A program made the translations under genes and the position numbers. From positions 186,001-250,000 of the forward strand of contig JAZGUH010000945.1 of assembly GCA_037893225.1 (NCBI GenBank): 64,000 nucleotides of DNA. Direction: 5' to 3'. The notes below the pieces were generated by a model, which worked only from the letters and a program-made list of their open reading frames with translations, had not been told where the DNA came from and did not search any database. This stretch comes from Hippasteria phrygiana (Eukaryota; Echinodermata; Asteroidea; Valvatida; Goniasteridae). Shown here one piece after another: positions 1-10,813 of the stretch. Positions within the stretch are counted from its first letter, which is position 1, and every line of letters starts with the position of its first letter.

Positions 1-1050
1 GCTGTTCCGTCCCCACCTGTCTTCATGCATGCAACAAGGAACTTGTGTTAGATCATTACGTCGCGGGTCTCACTGACACTGCGGAAGCTTGAATTCATGA
101 CAGTAAACTATCCTCCCTAGATTCCTGGAGCATTCTATTATCCATCGCAGTGTTCGAGCCAGGCATTAAATACCGCAAGCACCCACTACGCTTTCGGGAA
201 TTACATGTAGCACTGCGCTTGAATCCTACCCCTACTCTACCACTACGCTATAAATTTAAGAGCAAGAATATATTTTGAACAATTTCAAATGAACTAAATT
301 TTTCCTATAATCTTAAAAACTTTTGTTCAAAACAGTAAATTGAAAGTGGCCATGAATTGCCTTGGATTGCACCAAAGAGCATCTAGAATCCAAGATTTTT
401 CGGGCCCCTTAAACGGACCCTGGATCCCATGCTGTAAGGGCTCTGGGCTCCCACTGTCCATCCTTGAGCAAAATGCCCCCACGCTTCAATTTCACCCTGG
501 CTAGAACACTGATCCATCCACTGCGCCTTGGGAGAATCAAATTCTCTATGAATCATCTTGGGAGGTCACTCAATCACATTAACAGTCAATATTTGTACTA
601 AGGAGGGGTAAGGAAATATTTTTTGGGGGCAGTCAAAATAATATCTGATTTACAAATGTATAACAAATGTATAAAACACATTAGCCGTAGACTGATTGAA
701 ATAAACATCTAACTAAGGCTGCATGTGTGGAGAAGTTTGTCTATGAATGTTTATATAATGCTATGGCCCAACTGTTTGCACAGAACTAAAATTTCACTCT
801 CTAAATTCAACACTATAGTTAGGAAATCAACAGAATTAATCTCTTTGTAGACAAAGTGTTGGGGGAAAACTGGGCGAGGGAAAAGGAAAACTTGGGGGAG
901 GGAGGGGTTGCAAATGCCCTCCCCCCATGCCCCCCATAGCACTGTCACTGCATGTGACCCTTTTCAGATGAATAATTATGGTCCTGTTATTACCCAGACC
1001 AATGCACATATTATTGCCAGGCAGGCTAATGCAAGCAATAGGCCTACATG
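1..1050. other. Non-coding sequence, no recognisable feature
   Basis: AT-rich sequence with no recognised exon or mobile element. It contains a G-rich then C-rich patch near 890-935 and short open frames on both strands that look random. If TRAF7 extends upstream of the window, this is part of a long intron. Confidence 0.5.
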
Positions 1051-1112
1051 GTGTGGTTTCCCATCCAAGTACTGCCTGCCGTCAACGTGGCTTAAACTCT
1101 GGTGGTGTGCCA
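1051..1112 (-). repeat. 5S rRNA-like fragment (possible 5S-derived SINE)
   Basis: On the minus strand this reads ...gtttaagccacgttgac then ggcaggcagtacttggatgg and gaaaccac. It resembles the middle of animal 5S rRNA (AAGC-ACGTTG-GG, then the internal promoter C box AGTACTTGGATGGGAGACC); about 18 of 20 bases around the C box match. The 5' and 3' ends of 5S rRNA are not recognisable, so this is not a functional 5S gene. A 5S-derived SINE or a pseudogene fragment is more likely. The comparison is from memory, not a search. Confidence 0.45.
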
Positions 1113-1263
1113 CTTGCTCTTCCACTGCAGAAATATAACTCTCTGCAGAAGTTATTTCGTAAAAATCACTGCACGTATTTAAAGGGACATTTTCACTATT
1201 TCTAAACCATGATTGATGTGCATGTGTCATTGGCATAAGAAGTAATTCGTGGGTATTTTTGAC

Positions 1264-1352
1264 CTACATACATACATACATACATGTATACATACATACA
1301 TACATACATGTACATATATATATATACATACATATATACATACATACATGTA
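1264..1352. repeat. CATA/TACATG microsatellite
   Basis: Imperfect runs of (CATA)n interrupted by CATGTA and by a (TA)n block. Open frames rich in Y, I, C and V over it are translation artefacts of the repeat. Confidence 0.9.
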
Positions 1353-1581
1353 AAACCACAAACAACATTTTCCTGAACTGACTTCAGTAATTCTCAGGCG
1401 TACATGTATTTTCATTATCGTAATCTGATATGACAACTCAAATGTAAAAATACCACTGTATCAAAGAGCAAAAAAAAGAAACAGATGAAATAATGACCTT
1501 AATATACATGTATCATATGCCTTTCCGCCATGATCTACTCATTGAATGTCATTTTCAATTACCATTTTGTGTACATTTGAG

Positions 1582-1779
1582 GAGGATGCTGCCCAAGCTG
1601 ACATATTACTCAACCACTTGCCCATCAGGGAAGCCATAGATTTCCTATCCTCCTACTATGGTACAGGCCCTTCACTTCTCTTGTCCTGCCTGGCAGTGTT
1701 GAGTTATCCAGCCAGGGGACTGGAAATGTTACAACCGCAGAGCCTCTCTAGGACTGATTTTGGCTTAGGTTTCGATGAG
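1582..1779 (+). CDS. Candidate exon of an unidentified protein
   Basis: A 198-base segment (66 codons) is open in one frame, flanked by a plausible acceptor (...tttgtgtacatttgag) and donor (gag|gtgggt), with phase 0 on both sides. It reads EDAAQADILLNHLPIREAID at the start and RTDFGLGFDE at the end. The residue mix is balanced and protein-like, unlike the repeat-derived frames elsewhere. I do not recognise the family, and it does not match any part of TRAF7 known to me. It could be an exon of an overlapping or preceding gene, a non-conserved TRAF7 exon, a retrotransposed fragment, or a chance open frame. No partner exon was found in the flanking few kilobases. Low confidence. Confidence 0.3.
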
Positions 1780-3118
1780 GTGGGTTAAGTGTACTTGCCC
1801 TAGAAATCAAAATTCAGTGGTTGTGGGGGTGGTACCAGGTGTGATGACAAATTGCTGGAATAGATAGCCGTGTAAGAAAATAGGCACGGAACCTGTGATA
1901 CTTGTGTTTGACTGATCTTTTCTGTAGGCAGCTGGTATCTGTAGATATGAGAAAATTACATGAGACAGGGTGTCTTTACTGACTCACAATTTGTCATCAC
2001 GAGCTTCCGTAGTACATGTTTACAAATGAGAATTTAATGTGAGTGATGAAGTGGTGTCCACATGTATGGGTCTTGAGTTATTCAGTTTGGATCCGAGTTC
2101 AAGTCATGAGCCACTGTGAGTCTGAGTTCAGTCACTTGTGATTACCTTATTGATTGAAAACAGTACTATAATGTACGTAATGCTCTCCCTGTTGCGTATC
2201 GGCTGAGACCAGCTGGTTATGATGCGCCGTGTTGAAACAACTTCCAGCTGTGTTTAAACAACCGTTTAAACACACCCACGTGACAGGCTCTCGACCAATA
2301 GGGAAAGTGAAACTCGCTGAGGCATTTATGAATTAGGTATTTTACACTGTGTGGAAGTCAGTGGAAAGCATAAATTTGTCAGCTATTTTAAATTGTTTTT
2401 GACACAGATTTCTAGGGTATAAATTCTAATTTGTGATTCATAAGCCACTGTAAGCATAAGCTATTTTCAAGACAGTTCTGATAGTGCACTCGGAGTCCAA
2501 GATTTTGAGTCATCAGTCATTATGACTCTAGTCCAGCCATTGAGCTGGACTCCAGTCCCAGGTATGGATTCAAACATCCCACACGTGCCAAGATGTTTTG
2601 ATTAAAATAGAACAATACTAAAGGTGCCAGAAACAGTGAAAACACTCTTAGCTTGGGTTAAGTTAAATTTGTAACAAGTTGATGGCTTTCCGAGTTATAT
2701 GTATAGACTAAACAAATCAGTTCCATACTTTGATAACCGCAGTAATATCCGGATTTGAGAGAGTGATTGCAATTAAAGCTTCATTGTCCAGTGGTGTTTG
2801 ATTGGATGTTTCAACAATCCGCCCGCATACAAGCGGCACACTTCCAGCCATCGGTCAGAGCCTGTTGAAAGGTTCGGACAGTTTTCTCTGATTGCGTGTC
2901 AACTGGGAGAAGTTAATTGTTGCCACATGCAGTGCCCTGTAAAATGCCCACTGTTTCACAGCACTGTGTTCTGAGGAGGTAATGACCTGTTTCCCTTCAC
3001 ACTGGACGTGCGAGGACATGACAGTCCTAGTATTCTGTAGATTTCTAGTACAAGGAGCTATTGGAGAGGCTGGCTCATCAGAAAAATTACATCCAAGGGT
3101 TTCAGTGTTTGTCGTGAC
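1780..3118. other. Non-coding sequence with degenerate repeat traces
   Basis: No exon recognised. It holds a short hairpin near 2251-2275 (gtgtttaaac / gtttaaacac) and GAGTC/GGACTC-rich text (about 2080-2140 and 2490-2560) that resembles the ends of old hAT-like elements, too decayed to delimit. Confidence 0.4.
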
Positions 3119-3121
3119 TAA

Positions 3122-3826
3122 AGGCGTTTTCACACTATGTACGTACGACCCATGTCGAAATCGACACGGGTCCAACCCGTGTAGACTTCTTTAAAATGTC
3201 AACACGGGTCAATTACGCTGCCTTTTCCCATTACTGCATGCACACCAGCATTTACGCTACACATGTAATGTTTCGACCCGTGTATTGTGCTATCGTTTCA
3301 CACTACACACACGGCCCGCTGTTCTACGTACACTGATCGAATCCGTACTCCCATACTCCATTGCGGCGCGTCACTCCACTGTCGATCCAACATGGCTGCG
3401 CCTGCAGTTTATTAGATGTTCGCGATGTTTATGTATTTAAGTATCTTACGATTGAAATTAATGCGTGGTATAAATATGGTGCCGGTGTCCGTGCCTGCAC
3501 AATGCCGCAGGTCAAAGGTTATTTGTTTGTTGCTAAATTAACAACTACAGTGTGTGGTGCTGTGCATGCACGCGCACTCCGATCCGCGGTTACACGGGTC
3601 GAACTCGACCCAGAGGTGTTCATACTACGACTTTCAACACGGGTCAAACTTCTCTACACGGTCGAGAGCTCTCAACCCACCTCCTGAGCAGGATTAGTTT
3701 TGACACGGGTTGAGCGCTCTACACGGGTCAGTGCCGTGTTGAAATATAGTGTGAAAACGTCAGTCTAGTTAACACGTGTCAGACCCGTGTACAACACAGA
3801 GATTTTTCGTAGTGTGAAAAGGCCTC
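3122..3826. mobile_element. PIF/Harbinger-like non-autonomous element, copy 1
   Basis: About 705 bases bounded by the inverted ends AGGCGTTTTCACACTA and TAGTGTGAAAAGGCCT and flanked by TAA on both sides (3119-3121, 3827-3829), a 3-bp target duplication. The interior is full of ACCCGTGT/ACACGGGT motifs in both orientations. A 108-codon open frame inside (3361-3687) has no recognised domain. The 3-bp AT-rich duplication and the end structure suggest the PIF/Harbinger group. It is longer than copy 2 at 5193-5533, which shares both ends. Confidence 0.75.
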
Positions 3827-3936
3827 TAATCCCTCACATTCATATGATATTCAATAGAAGCTGGCAGCAGTCTATAACGTACATGTTTTTGGTGGTCATC
3901 CTGGCCTGTTTTGACAATGTGTCCTTGTGCTTTTAC

Positions 3937-4909
3937 CAGAGATGAAACTTTTCTGATTTTAATCGGAAAACCGACTTTTTGACTTTTCCAATGAAATTTC
4001 TGATTTTTGTACAATTTGTCCCACAAAATTTGATTTTTTAACGATTTTTCCACAATGCGATTTTATTCGAATTATAATTAAGAAGAAAACTTGATGAAAA
4101 AGTCAATGAAAACGGCACCTAAAAATTATCGCGAGCGTAGTTTTAATTTCTTTCACCAGTCGTAAATAGAGTGTTTCTACGGTAGAAACACCGAGGTCTA
4201 CACTAATCGGAGCCTTTTCCGGCAGGATAACAGGTTAAACATTGACCTGTGACATGCAAAAATTACCACGCATGCGTCAGTGTGTGGTGCGTGCGTACCG
4301 CATGCGCGTGCACCTGGCAGATGCAACGGTACCAGTGCCACCGTACAACCTACACAGCGGGCGGCGTGGTGTAGGTTGTACGGTGGTGGTACCGTTGCAT
4401 ATTGCCGGCCGGCCGGGTACAAGGGACATGAACGATTGGATGGATAAAATCCAACATGTGCGATTTTCGGAGGTTTCAGATTTAGTTGTATAAAATGCAA
4501 TGCTTTAAAAATTATGATTACCTTGAGGATGGCGAAGAGAGCATAAGTGATACATTTCACTGACAGTTGTTGGAACTTGAGAAAAAGACGAGAATTTTCC
4601 CACGTAGTGTACGTAAGTGGAGTAATCATGGACATGATTAAATGGTGTCACGAATGGTGCCCTTTTCTGTCGGACTTTTTCCTTGACTTTCTCAAGTAAG
4701 AAGTGAACTTTGTTTATGAATTCAGGATTTTTTATTTTGTTAAAACACTGAACATTTTTCTCATAGTAAAATTTACAAAAGCCAGTGTCCGGAAATTGAG
4801 CATGAAGTGTATTGTACATGTGTAACTGCAGCGCGGCCCAGATTTCGGACACGTATTTTTGTCCGACCAATTTTCCGATTTTTTTTTCCATATGCCAGTT
4901 TCATCTCTG
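3937..4909. mobile_element. hAT-like element with CAGAGATGAAACT ends
   Basis: The left end CAGAGATGAAACTTTTCTGA and the right end ...CCAGTTTCATCTCTG are inverted copies, giving an element of about 973 bases. The CAGAGATG-type ends suit the hAT superfamily, but no clean 8-bp target duplication could be read. The right half holds a 128-codon minus-strand open frame (4505-4891) beginning just inside the right end. It has no domain I recognise and may be a residual exon of a transposase or chance. A long hairpin (4321-4400) sits in the middle. Confidence 0.65.
4321..4400. repeat. Long hairpin inside the hAT-like element
   Basis: The left arm starting atgcaacggtacca and the right arm ending tggtaccgttgcat are reverse complements over about 31 bases. 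The left arm has a 3-base insertion, and a G-rich loop of about 13 bases lies between. Confidence 0.85.
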
Positions 4910-4910
4910 T

Positions 4911-5584
4911 TTAAGCACTTGAATACGGATGACGGCCATAGCTACGGTTTGAAACAGATCACCCGGCCTGTTGACATCTATAGGCACATTCCTGTGCTTA
5001 CTTGATCCATTCATTTTTTAACTACATTTTGTACATGTATGTATATTGTTCTTGAATGGGAGTGTCATGAATTGATAAAGCAAACAAAGCTTTTCATTCA
5101 CACGAAAGGGGAGATCCGAGTGCGATGAATAGGACCACTCTATTCAGTGTGGTGCCTATTGTTTGTGTTTACGCTTGGCTGCACACCTTAATAGGCGTTA
5201 TCACATTATGTACGTTCGACCCGTGTCGAAATCTACAAGGGTTCAACCCATGTAGACTTTTCAAAAATCTCAACACGGGTCAATGACGCTACCTTTTCAC
5301 ACTACTCAACGCGGTTACACAGGTCGAACTCAACCCAGAGGTGTTTTCAACACGAGTCGAACTTCTCTACACGGGTCGAGAGCTCTCAACCCACCTCTCG
5401 AGCAGGGTTAGTTTCAACCCGGGTTAAGCGCTCTACACGGGTCAGTGCCGTGTTGAAAATAGTGCAGTGTGAAAAGTCAACACGTGTCGGACCCGGGTAC
5501 AACACAGAGATTTTTCGTAGTGTAAAACGGCCTAATCTTGGCATACCAGCACCCTATCAATAACAGCCAGATGCATGGGGTTAA
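4911..5584. mobile_element. TTAA-flanked element, interrupted copy
   Basis: One copy of the abundant TTAA family: TTAA-g-CACTTGAATACGGATG at the left, ATGCATGGGG-TTAA at the right, with the family's internal landmarks (gaataggaccactctattcag, ggcataccagcacc). It is split at about 5192 by the PIF/Harbinger-like element 5193-5533, and the family text resumes as cttggcataccagcaccc immediately after it. The order of insertion is therefore readable: the TTAA element came first. Confidence 0.85.
5193..5533. mobile_element. PIF/Harbinger-like element, copy 2 (nested)
   Basis: A shorter (341-base) relative of the element at 3122-3826: same AGGCGTTATCACATTATGTACG start, same TTTTTCGTAGTGTAAAACGG-CCT end, same ACCCGTGT-rich interior. 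It is inserted in the TTAA element 4911-5584, with AAT repeated on both sides as the likely 3-bp duplication. Confidence 0.8.
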
Positions 5585-6387
5585 TACCAGACACACTGAG
5601 CACAGCATGGATGGTGACCAGACTGCTGAGCATGGGCTTACTGCATGTATGTCAAAGGCGTGCACGGGACCAGTCTCATCATGCAGGAAATTTGTGTCTG
5701 AAGAATGAGTATGGTCCCAACGGTCTGACTTTGTGGAACCACAGTTTTGACTCTGAAAATATTTGGGTTAAGGATTTTCTGACAATTCGTGCATTTTTAA
5801 GGGATGGTCATGCACATCATATTCTGTCAAACCTTTAAGTTAAAGCTGCAATGTCCATGAGATTTCAATTCAATGGATTTCCTCCTATAAATGAATAATG
5901 GAGGAAAACTGTACGATTAATTAAAAAATGCTTACTACCCCCTGTAGTCTACTTTGTCTTAACTCTGTGTGATGATTACCCCATACCCTAACACTGTAAG
6001 AATAGGAGTATCTGGCTCCTATTGTAAAAATTCAAACTGTTACTTATCTACCATCAATTTTGTATGGGTTGTCTCGTTGGAAATCTCATAACTTACATGT
6101 ACATGTATCTAATGCTAACAAAATAACAATTAAATTTAAAAATTAATCTTTTTTGGATACCACGCCCAAAAATGCACAGATATAAAATCTTTAAGATTTT
6201 TTAAGACAAACCCTTTTGTAGCTCAGTTCAGCACCTCCAAGACGGCTTTACTGCCTTAGCTTTGGACTTGCCCTGTTTTGCATTAAGCAGTTCCCTCCTC
6301 ATTCCCTAACAGGACATTGGACTTAATGGAATTACTCACTGGGTAATTATTTAGTGTTCCAAGGTTGTGTAAGTGATGGTACCCCAT

Positions 6388-6745
6388 TATCCAATTACCA
6401 CCTTTTCACAATGTTACTACACTTACATGAAAATCGTCAAAAAGTAACGATTTCTGTTCGTGTAAAAACAGTTGTTTAAAGCATATTTAATTCAAAATAC
6501 CTGGTTTGCTTTTGTGTCGAGACCATTAAATGTGTACAATTTGACATTTTAGTCTGGTGTTCCTCCCAAAGAAATTGTGTAAACTACGTATTAGTTTCCA
6601 TTCTCAATGCTGAAATTATCATATACATGTAACAGTAATTTTGTCACCATTACAAAGCTTAATTTTTATTTTTTTTATTATGGAATGGCAATCTCTATTT
6701 CCAAAATATCTGACCTATGTCTGATATCACTTGCTGGTGCCACAT
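6388..6745 (+). repeat. Interspersed repeat family R3, copy 1
   Basis: Shares long stretches with 23085-23455 and, reversed, with 53275-53585: aattcaaaatacctggtttg, gaccattaaatgtgtacaat, tccattctcaatgct, gatatcacttgctggtgcc. Family type unknown; no coding content is evident. Confidence 0.8.
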
Positions 6746-6759
6746 ATTCCTCTTGAAGC

Positions 6760-6872
6760 AGAAAAGATCCTAAGATGAAGGGAAACATGCACCAGGCAAA
6801 GAATTCCACAGAGATACAGAACGAAGGAAAAAGCTATTGGCATAGGTTTTTGTTTTACATTGAGGTACAGTT
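6760..6872 (-). mobile_element. Jockey/CR1-like LINE 3' fragment (type B)
   Basis: Reversed short piece of the same reverse-transcriptase C-terminus seen at 27449-27945 and 54181-54485 (text taagatgaagggaaacatgc, aaaagctattggcatagg). It is truncated on both sides. Confidence 0.75.
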
Positions 6873-7275
6873 AGAGTATAAACAAAGCCCCTTGAAAACA
6901 TATCAGTTATTCATGTCCGTGCCATCGGTTCAAATAGCATGATTTTTCTAAAAGGTTAAATTATATACACTTGCACTGCCAAAGTTAAAAGTAGTTAATA
7001 TGTTTTTATTTCTATAAAAGAACACTCAACTCTGAAGAAGTCTAGTTATATTTTTATTGAAAGTTACATAATCCTTGACTCTTAAGTTTGTAGTCGGAAT
7101 GTTTGCAGTGAAACTTAAATAGTTAACAGATTATTGATAGTAGGATATCATCAAATACTTGGGACTTTAACCTAGAGCTACATGTACGTGCACAGTTTTT
7201 AAAATTCGAAAATCCGCATTGGATTACCTTGTGTGATCAATCATCAGAGTGTCTAAGAGAGTTAGAAGGGAATGT

Positions 7276-7304
7276 GGGGGGGGGTGGGGGGGGGGGGGGG
7301 GGGG
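7276..7304. repeat. Poly-G tract
   Basis: About 28 G with one T. It generates artificial poly-Gly reading frames. A locally GC-rich stretch (7310-7470) follows, with a 138-codon open frame that I could not relate to any family. Confidence 0.95.
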
Positions 7305-7801
7305 TAGAGAGACGAATTTGGGCCAATCTTCTGGTGAAAGCCAGGTCCAGGAAATGTCAGCTGGCGAGGGAAAGCGGAGGTTACTCGCGGCGTCTTATCT
7401 TGCCGCAATCTTGGCCTCGCGTTTCTCTCATCGGGCGGACCATCACGCAGCGCTTAAGTACTCGCAAGATTTTTTTTTGAGGTTGGAATTCATCAGAATG
7501 CTGAGACTCATGTATGTAAGTAACAAAGTACATCACAAACCCTTTTTTCAGGATGCGCATGCATTTCAATCATCGGTCATTTTTATCTCTCAAGGCCAGA
7601 TTAGATTGGGTCTCAGAATGCTATTTTGTCATCTCATGTTGCTCTGTACATGTACATGTATGTAATTGCATTAATTGCATAATGTACATGTATGCCTGCT
7701 TTAATTGTGGTCACTGTACATGAAGGTATAAAGTGAAAGTAAATGTCGTAATGACACATGGACAGGTCCAGAGACTGTTTTGAGGGTCAGAACCACGACG
7801 A

Positions 7802-7824
7802 CCCCCCCCCCCCCCCCCCCCCCC
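7802..7824. repeat. Poly-C tract
   Basis: 23 consecutive C, producing poly-Pro/poly-Gly artefact frames on both strands. Confidence 0.95.
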
Positions 7825-8429
7825 TCCCTCAACAACTTTTGTGTTTTTGCTTTTACGCAAACAGTTGCTAACCAGCAGCCCTTTTGTCTGTTGGCCATTC
7901 TTTGTGAAGTAAACCAAAATGTCACACGTGACCAGACTTCATTACATAAAGTAATACATAACAAAGTTCTTGTAAGAGATTTATTTGATTTATTTGTGTT
8001 TTCCAACAAACGGATCTATAATCCATGCCTACCAATTCACAGTCTTTAAGATGAAAATAATTTTTTTTAAATTGGCTTTCGTGTGATGTCATGTCATGTC
8101 ATGTCACACACATATCTGACCTCTGACCCTAAAAAAATTGTCAGCAAAACATACAAATTCCACTTGATAAACTTGGACATATACGTACAGTAGAAAACAA
8201 TCATACACCTCTAAAGTTTTTAGAATTAGAAGGGATATAGTAATCCATTTTCAATGTTTTTGGTCACACACGTGAATAAGAATGGCCCTTTTGGGGTAAG
8301 AAAAAAATATGGGGTCAAATGCATTTGGCACAACCAACAGCAAGGAAAACTGCCAGCCCTCCCCCCCCCCCCAAATTATTTTGCCAAAGGAAAATTTGTG
8401 ATTTTTTTAAACCCCTGCAAAAAATTCCT

Positions 8430-8570
8430 GGATCGTCGATTGGAAAATAACCACCTGGCCGGATGACGTCTATACACGCATTCTCTACATTTTCAATCCA
8501 TTGTTGGATTATTGTGGCTGCACAAGCTGGCATGGCGCCCCCGTTATAACACCCTACTCAAGGGGGTTAA
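8430..8570. mobile_element. TTAA-family element, partial
   Basis: Family text ataaccaccTGGCCGGatga, ttcaatccattgttggatta, gtggctgcacaagctggcat, then CAAGGGGG-TTAA at 8567-8570. The left end is degraded. It matches the sub-type at 15105-15294 (ccgttataacaccc versus ccattataacaccc). Confidence 0.7.
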
Positions 8571-8612
8571 CTACAGACAGCAGTTAATCAGATTTTCAAT
8601 TATAAGTTTCTA

Positions 8613-9192
8613 CATCCTGATGCTATTCTGTACTGATATGACAACCATACTTGTGTACGTCCCTTGATGGAAATACCGTTGTCACATATATGGGCCAGAG
8701 CTTCTGCCTGCCATTTAGCTCTATTAAATCAGGTGCAGAAGTGAATCGGTCATCTTGTTGGTGAAGAGTTGGGCTTATCATTACAACCCCTTTCCCACCG
8801 TAGGTCTGTAGCCACCCTCATCAGTCTGTTTTGCAGATATTTCCATGGAAATTGTTCCACATTCTGTTTAACTTGGTTTCTCCTGTCAGGGTGTTTGAGC
8901 ATTCAACCAGGCTCTCTGATGCTTCATCTTACCCATAGTTGTGCCAAGATGTAGAACAAAGAGCTACTCTAATAGCTTTTTCCACGTGCCGTATCTCGTT
9001 GGAACTCCTTGCCTAGTGCGTGTTTTCTTCCATCCTACGTGTATGATCTAGCCTGTTTTAAGAGCAATATTAATTCTACTTCCAGCTTTCCTGATTTCCC
9101 CCCCACCCCCCTCCCCAACTATATTTTTTCTTCTTCTAGCACTTTGCTTAGGGTGGCTTTTATAGAATTGCTTGGGGCAATTTTGCATTAAA
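8613..9192 (+). mobile_element. Jockey/CR1-like LINE 3' end (type B)
   Basis: Contains, across frameshifts, the characteristic C-terminal text of jockey/CR1-type reverse transcriptases: SLQPLSHRRSVATLISLFCR, then SACFLPSYVYDLACFKSNIN. Starts at tcctgatgctattctg like the copies at 20949 and 27449. It is 5'-truncated and broken, so not active. Confidence 0.8.
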
Positions 9193-9435
9193 AGATATTA
9201 CAGGTGACCATTGAGAAAGCACATTTGGGATAATGGCCAATTTAAGTTGTGGGTGACAGTACAATTTTCTAACATATATACACATTCAGTTGGAAATTGT
9301 TCACAAACACTGGATGCCTCTCTACAGACCTACAATGTACATGTATTGTGCAAAAATCAGTTCATGCACGCCATACATGTAAATACATGTACATGTACCC
9401 ACAGTAGACCGTCGTTGGTGTACAGGTTCTGTATA

Positions 9436-9603
9436 TACTTCCGAGGACAAGAGGAGAAAGAAAATACAAAGAAACCTTTCAGTCCTCGCAAGTCAAGTCT
9501 TTTGTTGAAATCGGTCCTCGGACGTCAAAATACGTGCTTAGTCTATTGGGTTAGGTTATATTAAAGCAACAATAGGAAACACAAAGCATTGTCCTCGGAA
9601 GTA
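9436..9603. mobile_element. Small inverted-repeat element, copy 1
   Basis: Bounded by TACTTCCGAGGACAA and its complement TTGTCCTCGGAAGTA, 168 bases. It shares aaagaaaatacaaagaaacc, cggtcctcggacgt and acgtgcttagtcta with 32045-32215. MITE-like; family unknown. Confidence 0.7.
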
Positions 9604-9923
9604 TTGGGAAAGTACGACTGTGTACATGTACATGTATGTGTAGGTTTAAACCTGGTTTTGATACACAATGTACATGTACATGTATGTAATTGCATTATGC
9701 ATACATGTATTTCCTTGCTCTACCAGAGACTTCTGGTAGACTATGATCCATAATGTCATTCAGCTGAAAAAGAAAAACAAATGGCAAACATTTTCTCAGT
9801 AAAATGGTGTGTTTTGGAAGTTGTAACTTTCTTGAAAGCTGAACTGATACTTCAGTTTGATAGATTTTAATTATGGTAAACTACTGACATCTTATATTCT
9901 GAAATATTATTTCCGAGTCGGAC

Positions 9924-10521
9924 TAGGGGTGTGCATTTACGGGTAGTAAAAGAACAGGGTACCCGATTGAAAAAAAGACGGGTACCCGGGTACCCGTTTA
10001 AGAAACCCAACCTAAAACTTCCAATCCCGGAAGTTGTAATAATGTCTTTCTCTGAGATTAAAAAATGTCTGATTTCCGACAAAAGACTGAAAACCTCATG
10101 CCTGTCCAGTAAACATGATTACATGTACTTCTCTGCCTTTACGTGTGCCGACACGTGCAAGCGCCGGCATATACACATGTATCACAAAAGAAGCGTATTT
10201 ATTGTTGAATGAGGCATGCTATTATGTCTTGTCGAGGCTCTTTATCCATACCCAGACTACAAAAACCATGCGACCGCTGAATTCCTTGTCAACTTTCAAA
10301 AGCGTCATAAAGGTGAAATCTGTGTTGGTTTCCCATGTACATGTAGTTGGATTTCAATTTTGAAAATTCCCGACAAATAACATTGAAAACCTTTCCTTTT
10401 TCATTGTCTGGGAAGTTAGCGATAATGTAAAGTTGTTATGGTACTCGATTCCATAATCTGGAGCCGGTTCCTGACATGAACGGTCAGGTTTTCGGGTACC
10501 CGGTTCCGATGCACACCCCTA
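9924..10521. mobile_element. hAT-like element with perfect 8-bp target duplication
   Basis: Ends TAGGGGTGTGCATTTACGGG and CCGATGCACACCCCTA are inverted. The flanking agtcggac occurs exactly at 9916-9923 and at 10522-10529, the 8-bp duplication expected of hAT transposition. Just inside both ends are GGGTACCCGGGTACCCG-like blocks. The 598-base interior holds no transposase, so it is non-autonomous. Confidence 0.9.
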
Positions 10522-10813
10522 AGTCGGACTGATAAAATGGGTCACAAGTTTGTGGCACTCGAGTGGTGAGGGACATCGTTGAATGCACGGCATGCAAGCA
10601 AGTGTATTTGAAGGGCCTACATGTACATGTACTTTTGCAACTTGATGCAGATAGTCAGTTGAAAGTTAAACTGTATCCAACTTGACTGACTCAGACTGTC
10701 TCTGCCCCTAAAGTCACAGCAGAACTTTTCCGTAATCAGCGTTGCCATCGGAGACTGGTTGGAGACACAAGGAAACCAGGCTTTAGATAGTGCCCACAGT
10801 GGTGAACGCACAG

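Noticed and set aside
7515..7522. gtaagt donor after a short open piece (7485-7514)
   Set aside because: The 34-base candidate exon does not match TRAF7 in any frame and has no partner exon.
7249..7665. 138-codon frame in a GC-richer patch
   Set aside because: Starts in a poly-G tract and matches nothing known to me; no splice or homology support.
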